From NCBI GenBank assembly GCA_002396885.1, contig DGXY01000108.1, positions 1 to 12,301 on the forward strand: a stretch of DNA of 12,301 nt, in the 5' to 3' direction. The stretch comes from Akkermansiaceae bacterium UBA5020 (lineage in GTDB: Bacteria; Verrucomicrobiota; Verrucomicrobiia; Verrucomicrobiales; DEV007). The notes under the pieces were generated by a model that was given only the letters and a program-made list of their open reading frames with translations, was not told the origin of the DNA and did not search any database. Positions 6,433 through 12,301 of the stretch are shown here, piece after piece. Numbering within the stretch: position 1 is the stretch's first letter; the number at the start of each line of letters is the position of its first letter. A program made the position numbers and the translations under genes.

Positions 6433-7296
6433 ATGGCCATGAGCCAAACCCCGGCCCACCTCAAACTCGGTGTCAACATCGATCACGTCGCAACCTTGCG
6501 TCAGGCGCGTTATTCACCCGATCCAACCGCTCACAATGCGGAGCCATCGCTTTTGGCCGCCGCGCACGAGGCCGAGGCGGCGGGGGCGGATTCGATCACG
6601 ATCCACCTGCGGCTCGACCGCCGTCACATCCAGGACGCCGATGTCTTCGAGATCCGCCGGGGGATCCACACCAAGCTGAATCTCGAGATGGGCAACTCGC
6701 CCGAGATCCTCGCGATCGCTCTGGAGGCCCGGCCCGCTTTCGTCTGTCTCGTCCCAGAAAATCGTCGCGAAGTGACGACCGAGGGCGGGTTGGATGTGGC
6801 CAATGCCGACACCTCGCTCGCCCGCACCGTGAAAACTCTGCAGGATGCCGGCATTCTCGTGAGTCTTTTCATCGATCCGGAGCCGCGGCAGATCCTCGCC
6901 TCGTCGAGGATCGGAGCCGACATGGTGGAGTTGCACACCGGTGCCTTTGCCAACGCCTCGCCTGACGGGGGAGACGAGGAATTCCGGCTTCTCGCCGAGG
7001 CGGCGCGGCTCGCCCATGGCGAGGGCCTGCAGGTGAACGCGGGTCATGGCATCAACCTCTGCAATCTCGTGAAGCTGATGCGGGTCCCGCATCTCGCTGA
7101 ACTGAACGTGGGACATCACCTCGTCGCTCGTGCCGTTTTTGTGGGATTGGCGCGCTCGATCCGGGATTTCAAGACGCTGATGGCCTCGTATCCGCTCGAG
7201 CCGTCAAAGCCGGATTTGTCGGCCGGGAAACCCGAGCCAGCGCCGGATCACGACGGGCTTGACCACACCGATCTTCAGTGTGTATTCACTGGATAA
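6433..7296 (+). CDS. pdxJ: Pyridoxine 5'-phosphate synthase
   Basis: A 287-residue cytoplasmic enzyme of the DXP-dependent vitamin B6 pathway. PdxJ condenses 1-deoxy-D-xylulose 5-phosphate with 3-amino-2-oxopropyl phosphate (made by PdxA) to give pyridoxine 5'-phosphate. The family signatures appear in order: LGVNIDHVATLRQAR (12-26), IHLRLDRRHIQDADV (57-71), LNLEMGN (82-88), VPENRREVTTEGGLD (107-121), ELHTGAFAN (166-174), VNAGHG (201-206) and ELNVGHHLVARAVFVGL (223-239). The catalytic residues expected from the family are kept: His58, Glu85 and His205. It is about 35 residues longer than typical PdxJ (near 240-250) because of a Pro/Asp-rich tail after residue 252. ATG 6433 and ATG 6439 are both possible; neither has a Shine-Dalgarno motif. 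Its TAA is followed at once by the GTG of the next gene. Confidence 0.95.
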   Translation: MAMSQTPAHLKLGVNIDHVATLRQARYSPDPTAHNAEPSLLAAAHEAEAAGADSITIHLRLDRRHIQDADVFEIRRGIHTKLNLEMGNSPEILAIALEARPAFVCLVPENRREVTTEGGLDVANADTSLARTVKTLQDAGILVSLFIDPEPRQILASSRIGADMVELHTGAFANASPDGGDEEFRLLAEAARLAHGEGLQVNAGHGINLCNLVKLMRVPHLAELNVGHHLVARAVFVGLARSIRDFKTLMASYPLEPSKPDLSAGKPEPAPDHDGLDHTDLQCVFTG

Positions 7297-8352
7297 GTGA
7301 GCGCCTTCTCCGACAACCATCAGCGGCTCGCCCGGGATCTCTTCGGGCTCTCGAGTTTGTGGCTCGGGGAAGGGCATCTTGTCTACGTGAAGGGCACCGG
7401 CTTTCTCGTGCCGTTCACCGAAGAGTATAAGCGATTCCGGCTCTCCGAGATCCAAGCGGTGAATGTGGCGAGGACTTCGCGGATCGGATTTAGCCTGCTT
7501 TATCTCTTCGGTCTGTTACTCGCCAGCCTCGTCGTCACGCTCCTTCTCTTGCTGTCGGAGACGATGCGTCCGATCACGGTGGTCGCGCTCTCCTTTTGCT
7601 TCGCCATGGGGCTCGTTTCGCTTGCCTTGCTGGTGCGCCATCTCATCCTTGGTCCCACCTGCGTCTGCGATATTCAGACCCGCCTCTCACGCGAGCGCAT
7701 CCGGCCTCTGAACCGCTATCACCGCACCCTCGAGACGGTGAATCGGATTGATCGATTGGTCCGCGAGAGTCAGGCAGGAGTTCTCGTCGGGGGAGGGACG
7801 CGCGATTCTTCCGGCAGGACTGGGGGCGAGCCGGCTCGTGCCGTTGAGTTTTTCCAAATCCCGGCGGCGGTGCCGGTCACCTATGGGATCTTTTGTGTTC
7901 TGGGGCTGGCCGGTCTGGCGGGTTTGCTCCTCGAAAGCCTCGTTCTCACCAGTGTCGTCCTCCTCTTCATTCTCGCGGCGAGCCTGGCGGTGACTCTCGC
8001 CCTGATCTCCGTGGTGCGGAAGCCGACGCCGGAATCCCTGCGGGCCGTTCTCTGGCTCCTCCTGGGTTTCCACTTTCTCACGATGGGCATCGGGATGGTC
8101 TACTACCTCGTTGTCGCCACTCGCGAGCCTTCCTACACGCTCGGATTCACCGGTCCGCTCGAGGCCTTCACCGCGATCGCATCGGAAGGGGGAATGGCGC
8201 TTTACGGGGTGTTTGTCGGCCTGTTTTTGGGGATGATGGCGACCGCTGGCGCGGGATGGGTTCTCATTGGAAGCTGGCGGAGGAAAATCCGTATGGCCAA
8301 CGGCTTGGCGGCTTCGCAGAAGACGATCGGGGAGGCTCCCGTGGCGGAATGA
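7297..8352 (+). CDS. Polytopic membrane protein with possible split PH-like domain
   Basis: A 351-residue protein of unrecognised family, with a GTG start directly after the pdxJ stop codon. The N-terminal part (20-60, GEGHLVYVKGTGFLVPFTEEYKRFRLSEIQAVNVARTSR) looks like the first strands of a bacterial PH-like domain. A membrane hairpin (about 63-86 and 92-118) interrupts it, then LGPTCVCDIQTRL...RYHRTLETVNRI (118-150) looks like its closing strands and helix. This reading is an inference. Four further helices are likely at about 193-213, 216-240, 249-273 and 300-325. The C-terminus is short and polar. It overlaps the next gene by 4 bases (ATGA), so the two are translationally coupled. Its place between pdxJ and the DUF4129 cluster suggests a partner of the downstream membrane proteins, not a role in B6 synthesis. 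Confidence 0.75.
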   Translation: MSAFSDNHQRLARDLFGLSSLWLGEGHLVYVKGTGFLVPFTEEYKRFRLSEIQAVNVARTSRIGFSLLYLFGLLLASLVVTLLLLLSETMRPITVVALSFCFAMGLVSLALLVRHLILGPTCVCDIQTRLSRERIRPLNRYHRTLETVNRIDRLVRESQAGVLVGGGTRDSSGRTGGEPARAVEFFQIPAAVPVTYGIFCVLGLAGLAGLLLESLVLTSVVLLFILAASLAVTLALISVVRKPTPESLRAVLWLLLGFHFLTMGIGMVYYLVVATREPSYTLGFTGPLEAFTAIASEGGMALYGVFVGLFLGMMATAGAGWVLIGSWRRKIRMANGLAASQKTIGEAPVAE

Positions 8353-8663
8353 GCGGTGGCATCGCCAAGGCTGCATGCATGATCCACGTCGACCGCGCGG
8401 CCACGGCCCGCTGTCCCTCGTGCCGGCGTTTTTTTTGTGGGGAGTGTGTCACGGAGCACGATGGAAAACTCGTCTGCGCGGCTTGCCTCGGGGCCGAGGT
8501 GGCTGGGCGGAAAACGGAGACTGGCCGCCGCCTTGCCCTGCACCCGGTATCCTGGGTCCAGTATGGGTTGGCCTTGGCCATCGTCTGGGTGCTTTTCTAT
8601 TTCTTCGCGCGCTTCCTCGGTGAGATCCCGGATGCGTTTCACGACGGGACGATCTGGGAGTGA
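8349..8663 (+). CDS. B-box-like zinc-finger membrane protein
   Basis: A 104-residue protein. Residues 10-46 hold nine potential zinc ligands: Cys10, His13, Cys22, Cys25, Cys30, Cys33, His37, Cys43 and Cys46. Their arrangement (C-x2-H, C-x2-C, C-x2-C, H, C-x2-C) resembles a B-box zinc finger and probably binds two zinc ions. One membrane helix follows at about 69-90 (WVQYGLALAIVWVLFYFFARFL). Such small proteins occur in several bacterial phyla and are often annotated loosely as B-box or rhomboid-related, but no rhomboid catalytic motif is present. The ATG overlaps the previous stop as ATGA, and the DUF4129 gene starts 9 bases after its end. It probably mediates protein contacts on the cytoplasmic face. 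The direct function is unknown. Confidence 0.75.
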   Translation: MSGGIAKAACMIHVDRAATARCPSCRRFFCGECVTEHDGKLVCAACLGAEVAGRKTETGRRLALHPVSWVQYGLALAIVWVLFYFFARFLGEIPDAFHDGTIWE

Positions 8664-8672
8664 CCCTTCGAC

Positions 8673-10421
8673 ATGAGCAAAGCGAACCGAAGGGTTAAAA
8701 AAAGAAGGAATGAGGTCGCGGCCATGCAGATCCTCGAAGAGGCCTTCCATCTCGTCCGCACGACCGATGCCGCGTCGTTCTGGAGGTATTACATCGGGGC
8801 GGTGCCGTGGTCGGTGGGGCTGCTCTATTTTGTCGCGGACATGGGGCGCAGCAGTTTCGCGCAGCGCGACGCGGCGCTGGAGGCGGCCGTTCTGACCGGG
8901 CTCTATTTCTGGATGAAAATCTGCGAGGCACGGTTCTGCGCCCTCCTTTGGGTCCGACTCGATCCGGGAGGCATCCCGAAGGCGACCAGGCTCGAGCGCT
9001 TCCGTGCGAGCGCCGCATTGGCTCTTTGCCAGTCCGTCCAACTGCCGTTGCTGGTCGTCGGTCTTTTCTTCGCCATTCCTCTTGGATGGATTCTCGCGAC
9101 ACAGCGGAATTTCGCGGTCCTCGCGTTCACGATGCCGCCTTCGCGTCGCCCGCTCCGTGATCTCGTGCTTGGTTCGATCCGCTATTCCCACGACCAGTGG
9201 GCTCAGAATCACGGAATCCTCATTCTCTTCTTCGTCATCGCGTTGTTCACTCTGGTGAATGTCGTCGCCAGCTGTTTGTTCGTCCCCGGCCTCCTCAAGT
9301 CGTTCTTCGGGATCGAGTCGGTGTTTACGCTGAGTCCGCAGGCCGCGGTCTTGAACACGACTTTCGTTATCGGCGTCGTATTGCTCATGCAACTCGTGAT
9401 CTGCCCCCTGATGAACGCCGCTTATGTCTTGCGATGCTTTTATGCGAGGTCGAGAACGACGGCGGCCGATCTTCTGGGCCGGCTCGAGCAGGTCCGGGAA
9501 ATCCGGAGGTTGGAAGAGCGTCGGGTGGGGGGCGGCGCGCGCGTTGCCACGATATGGGTCGCCCTCGGCGTCCTCTCTGCCACGCTTCCAGTCGAGGGGG
9601 TGCCACCCGGAGAATCCAAGTCGGGTAGCTCCGTCGAGGTCGAGCGATTTCGGAAGGAGATCAACGCGACGCTCGAGCAAAAAAAATATCAATGGCAACT
9701 CTCGCGGCGCTCACTCGATCAGGGGGACGATGCCGCGGAATCCTGGTTGGGGCAGCGACTCAACGAGCTGGCGGCGAGCATCCGTCAGCTTCTTGAGAAG
9801 GTCGAAAGGTGGATGGAAGAGTCGATCAAAAGGTTGTTTGAACGAGGTGGCGGGATGCCGACGGGAGGCCAGGAAGGGAAGGGATTTCAGGGAATCAGTT
9901 CCACCGTATCGGTGGTGCTGGTCATCGTGTTCCTGGGGCTCCTCGTCTGGCTCGCGATTGCCCTGTATCGGCGCAACCAAGGCCGGGAGAGGGTGGTGGG
10001 CGATGATCGGGAAAAGGTGGTCGTAATCGATCTGGCCAGCGAGGACATCGTCGCGACCCAGTTGCACGAGGACGAATGGCTGCGTCTCGCACGGGAACAA
10101 ATCGAAAAGGGAGAGGAACGTCTCGCGATCCGCGCACTTTTTCTCGCCACCCTCGCGCATCTGGGTGAGCGTAACTTGCTCAAGATCGCGCGCTTCAAGT
10201 CGAATCGCGACTACCGGGGGGAACTTTTCCTTCGCGCCCGATCGCTTCAAGAGTTGCGCCGTGCCTTCGACGAAAACACGGGTCTCTTCGAGCGCTCGTG
10301 GTATGGAATGCACCGGCTCGCTGAAGGAGCGCTGGACTTTTATTTGAAGAATCACGCGCTCATCGGAGAAGAGTCGTCACGGGATGTCGCGGGAAGTTCC
10401 CGCGTGGCCGCGACCAAATAA
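8673..10421 (+). CDS. Multi-spanning membrane protein with C-terminal DUF4129 domain
   Basis: A 582-residue protein. The first ~260 residues hold about five hydrophobic segments (39-57, 70-95, 118-142, 178-206, 227-256). A hydrophobic segment at 290-306 is followed by a hydrophilic, coiled-coil-prone section (320-392), then another helix (411-432). The C-terminal domain at about 465-560 matches DUF4129: EDEWLRLAREQIEKGEERLAIRALFLATLAHLGERN, then SNRDYRGEL and FERSWYG. DUF4129 is found at the C-terminus of TgpA-like transglutaminase membrane proteins and in MoxR-DUF58 gene clusters. No transglutaminase domain exists here. The extended N-terminal membrane module is unusual. It lies 9 bases after the zinc-finger gene and 6 before the DUF4350 gene. 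The ATG at 8673 was chosen, with GGGAG at a long distance upstream; ATG 8724 is a shorter alternative. Confidence 0.8.
   Translation: MSKANRRVKKRRNEVAAMQILEEAFHLVRTTDAASFWRYYIGAVPWSVGLLYFVADMGRSSFAQRDAALEAAVLTGLYFWMKICEARFCALLWVRLDPGGIPKATRLERFRASAALALCQSVQLPLLVVGLFFAIPLGWILATQRNFAVLAFTMPPSRRPLRDLVLGSIRYSHDQWAQNHGILILFFVIALFTLVNVVASCLFVPGLLKSFFGIESVFTLSPQAAVLNTTFVIGVVLLMQLVICPLMNAAYVLRCFYARSRTTAADLLGRLEQVREIRRLEERRVGGGARVATIWVALGVLSATLPVEGVPPGESKSGSSVEVERFRKEINATLEQKKYQWQLSRRSLDQGDDAAESWLGQRLNELAASIRQLLEKVERWMEESIKRLFERGGGMPTGGQEGKGFQGISSTVSVVLVIVFLGLLVWLAIALYRRNQGRERVVGDDREKVVVIDLASEDIVATQLHEDEWLRLAREQIEKGEERLAIRALFLATLAHLGERNLLKIARFKSNRDYRGELFLRARSLQELRRAFDENTGLFERSWYGMHRLAEGALDFYLKNHALIGEESSRDVAGSSRVAATK
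10388..10404. other. 17-base palindrome near the end of the DUF4129 gene
   Basis: CGCGGGAA-G-TTCCCGCG is a perfect palindrome inside codons for residues 572-578 (VAGSSRV). As RNA it would form a 6-bp CGCGGG/CCCGCG stem with an AAGTT loop. It ends 23 bases before the DUF4350 start codon, so it may influence translational coupling or transcript processing. Chance origin in GC-rich coding DNA cannot be excluded. Confidence 0.4.
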
Positions 10422-10427
10422 GACAAG

Positions 10428-11798
10428 ATGTCGACGCGCTTGAATGCTGGAAAAATTGGGCTCGTCCTGCTCGTGACCTTGCTGGTCGCGGGCTTCATAG
10501 GCATCCTCGAAAAGCGTTTCGCCGAGGGCGGGATCTATCCGCTTTACGCGAGCTTCCGCAGCGATCCGCTCGGCACGAGCGCTTTCTACGAGTCGCTCGA
10601 ACAGCTCGGGACGGTTTCCGTTTCGCGGAACCGGATCCATCTCAACAATCTCGAAGGGCTCGATGCGGACACGGCCATCCTCCTTCTCGGGTATCCGCGG
10701 GACGGCTTCGAGGATCTCCGGGCTCCAGAATCCTCACCGGTGATGAAGGCCGTCGAAAACGGCGCCCGGCTCGTGCTCACGATGAATCCGGAACTCGTGC
10801 CCGAAGTCTTTCGCCCCGACCTTTCCGAACTCGAGGAAGACTGGGTCGAGCACCGCCGCCGCCTCCGCGAGGAACGTGCCGCGCGCCGTGCCTCGGAAGT
10901 GAGATCGGATTCGGACGGGGCGTCCGTTCCCACCGACGCGGAAGAGGCGGGCGGGAAACCGGTCGCCACAGGAGAGAAAGAGGTGGAGGAAGAGGACGAA
11001 GAGGCCAAACTCGAGCGCCAGATGAACGAAGTTCTCGGCCCGCTCTTGACGGATAAGCTTGGGTTCGGCATTCCCGCTTCGGGGCCGTTTGAACGGCCCA
11101 CGGAAGGGTGGGAGACGCGCCCTGGCGAGACAATCTCGGCGTCCGAGGTTTCGGCCGAGCTGCCTTCATGGCGTTCCCAGTACCGACTCGAAGCAAAAGA
11201 TCCTGCCTGGAAGGTCGTTGCCTATGTCGGAAAGGAAGCGGTCGTGATCGAGCGGAGCTACGGCAAGGGCACCGTCGTGCTGGCTTCCGACACCTACTTC
11301 GCGAGCAACGAGAGTTTGCACCATGGGGCCGAACCCGGTTTCCTTCTTTGGCTCACCGGAGGAAAGGAAAAGGTGATTTTTGACGAGACAATTCACGGAA
11401 CCATCGAGACGGGTGGGGCGATGAAGCTGATCCGTCGATACCGTGCCTACGGGGTCATCCTGGGGATTTTGGTCTTCATGGCCTTGTGGGTTTGGCGGAG
11501 CGCGGTGCCGCTCGTGCGGGGAAGCGATGAGCTGGATCGCGGCCTTGTCGGTGAAGGCGGGATGGTTCTCGGGGAAGGCACGGGATCCGGACTGATCAGG
11601 CTCCTGCGGCGCAGCATACCGTCTTCCTTGCTGCTTTCCCATTGCATCGAAGTCTGGGCCCAGTCGCGCGCGGCGGGAAATGCTGCGTCAGAGCGCGGGA
11701 AGGTGGATCCGATTCTCGAGCGTCATCGACTCGATCCCAAGGGGTTCGGCATCGTCGAATCCTATCGCGCCATGATCGACTTGTTGCGAAAACGTTGA
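10428..11798 (+). CDS. DUF4350 domain membrane protein
   Basis: A 456-residue protein. The N-terminal helix is at about 9-27 (KIGLVLLVTLLVAGFIGIL). The DUF4350 region follows, with the family-like opening PLYASFRSDPLGTSAFYESLEQLG (38-61), a Rossmann-like strand (DTAILLLGYP, 81-90) and NGARLVLTMN (111-120). A charged low-complexity insertion spans about 133-200. The domain resumes with YGKGTVVLASDTYFASNESL (278-297) and FDETIHG (318-324), and a second helix at 341-362 brings the chain back across the membrane. A cytoplasmic tail of ~95 residues follows. DUF4350 has a glutamine-amidotransferase-like fold, but no catalytic Cys is apparent. It is usually cotranscribed with DUF4129, MoxR and DUF58 genes. 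Only DUF4129 is present here, 6 bases upstream. Confidence 0.85.
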   Translation: MSTRLNAGKIGLVLLVTLLVAGFIGILEKRFAEGGIYPLYASFRSDPLGTSAFYESLEQLGTVSVSRNRIHLNNLEGLDADTAILLLGYPRDGFEDLRAPESSPVMKAVENGARLVLTMNPELVPEVFRPDLSELEEDWVEHRRRLREERAARRASEVRSDSDGASVPTDAEEAGGKPVATGEKEVEEEDEEAKLERQMNEVLGPLLTDKLGFGIPASGPFERPTEGWETRPGETISASEVSAELPSWRSQYRLEAKDPAWKVVAYVGKEAVVIERSYGKGTVVLASDTYFASNESLHHGAEPGFLLWLTGGKEKVIFDETIHGTIETGGAMKLIRRYRAYGVILGILVFMALWVWRSAVPLVRGSDELDRGLVGEGGMVLGEGTGSGLIRLLRRSIPSSLLLSHCIEVWAQSRAAGNAASERGKVDPILERHRLDPKGFGIVESYRAMIDLLRKR

Positions 11799-11829
11799 CA
11801 AGGGGGGCATCCTCCGCGATGAAACGGGG

Positions 11830-12030
11830 ATGATCCGTCGTCTTGCTTTCGCTGTTTTTCTCCTCGTGACTTCGCTGGTCGGCAGCGGTTGCGGGATCGT
11901 CAATCACCAGGTGGCCCGCGCCGCCAATCTCCTCCGGGTCCCGGTAAGGATGTCCGATACCGAGAAGAATGTGGCTGAGAAATCTTCTCTTCTCAAGATC
12001 GGGCTGCCTTCCGAGGCTGGTGCAAACTGA
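11830..12030 (+). CDS. Small putative lipoprotein
   Basis: A 66-residue protein with no recognised family. Residues 1-20 are a classic lipoprotein leader: two arginines, a hydrophobic core (LAFAVFLLVTSLV), then GSG before Cys21. The -3 residue is Gly, not Leu/Val, so the lipobox is imperfect. The mature part is only ~45 residues, with a basic central section (VARAANLLRVPVRM) and no predicted domain. It lies 31 bases after the DUF4350 stop and 36 before the acyltransferase start, so it may share their transcript. An ATG at 11819 is out of frame and stops within four codons, so 11830 is the start. Confidence 0.6.
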   Translation: MIRRLAFAVFLLVTSLVGSGCGIVNHQVARAANLLRVPVRMSDTEKNVAEKSSLLKIGLPSEAGAN

Positions 12031-12066
12031 AGCCGACATCAAGTTAGGAACCGACTTTATTGCGGA

Positions 12067-12301
12067 ATGACTCCCTGGTATTGGCTCGGCCATTCCCTTT
12101 CGAAACTGGTCGCCAAGGTCGCCTGCTCCTTTCGGGTGCAGGAGGGCGAGCGACTCGAGAATCTCCCCGAGGGGCTCTTGATCGTCTCGAATCACGTCAG
12201 CTTTCTCGATCCACCCTTCATCGGAAGCGCCTTTCGCGAGCCCCTCTATTATTTCGCGCGAAAGACCCTCTTCGATCATCCCGTGGCGAACTTCCTTTTC
12301 A
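12067..12301 (+). CDS. Lysophospholipid acyltransferase (PlsC-like), 5' part only
   Basis: The window ends inside this gene; 78 residues are visible. The acyltransferase block I motif NH-x4-D is present as NHVSFLD (42-48), preceded by the usual hydrophobic strand (EGLLIVS). It is followed by PPFIGSAFREPLYYFARKTLF, matching the part of PlsC that leads to the second conserved block. The family transfers an acyl chain to 1-acyl-sn-glycerol 3-phosphate or related lipids at the inner membrane. The ATG at 12067 gives the typical short N-terminus (WYWLGHSLSKLVAKVACSFRV). No Shine-Dalgarno motif is seen. The substrate and the full length cannot be told from this window. Confidence 0.85.
   Translation, partial: MTPWYWLGHSLSKLVAKVACSFRVQEGERLENLPEGLLIVSNHVSFLDPPFIGSAFREPLYYFARKTLFDHPVANFLF

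Noticed and set aside
8202..9698. 498-codon minus-strand open frame
   Set aside because: It is antisense to three well-supported genes, is uniformly charged with no domain, and reflects GC-rich codon bias.
11795..11800. TTGACA as a -35 box ahead of the small lipoprotein gene
   Set aside because: It overlaps the DUF4350 stop codon and the sequence 17 bases on (GATGAA) is a poor -10.
11596..12279. 227-codon minus-strand open frame
   Set aside because: It covers the DUF4350 end, the lipoprotein and the acyltransferase start, all with better support on the plus strand.

Overview
The window looks like a piece of a GC-rich verrucomicrobial (Verrucomicrobiota) chromosome. This rests on the gene set: an AIM24-family protein, a large secreted helical protein, a Tat-exported Asp-box sialidase, a small zinc-finger membrane protein, and a DUF4129/DUF4350 pair. 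Start codons also lack clear Shine-Dalgarno motifs, a trait reported for several relatives of this phylum. No marker gene fixes the lineage, so this is an inference. No tRNA, rRNA, CRISPR array, transposase or phage gene was seen.

Left end (1-1905): a pure hexanucleotide tandem repeat runs off the edge. Next comes a minus-strand sialidase-like exported hydrolase, then a divergent intergenic region with two dyads in front of a small ribbon-helix-helix protein on the plus strand. A 159-base gap holding two compact GC-rich hairpins follows.

Middle (1906-6346): four plus-strand genes. They are an AIM24-family protein, a single-pass membrane protein with a small beta-rich domain, a 655-residue secreted helical protein, and a lipoprotein L,D-transpeptidase with a long Ala/Glu/Lys coiled coil. 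The last three are predicted to be membrane-bound, secreted or envelope-anchored; AIM24 has no visible export signal.

Right half (6433-12301): pdxJ (vitamin B6 synthesis) is followed without a gap by a tightly packed run of membrane genes. These encode a polytopic protein with a possible PH-like domain split by a membrane hairpin, a B-box-like zinc-finger protein with one membrane helix, a multi-spanning DUF4129 protein, and a DUF4350 protein. A tiny lipoprotein and the start of a PlsC-type acyltransferase close the window. Junctions of 0, -4, +9 and +6 bases support one transcription unit from pdxJ to DUF4350.

The best candidate for an undescribed system is the 7297-11798 block. DUF4129 and DUF4350 genes usually accompany a MoxR ATPase and a DUF58 protein, but here their neighbours are the PH-like and zinc-finger membrane proteins, and neither MoxR nor DUF58 lies in view. 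The function is unknown.
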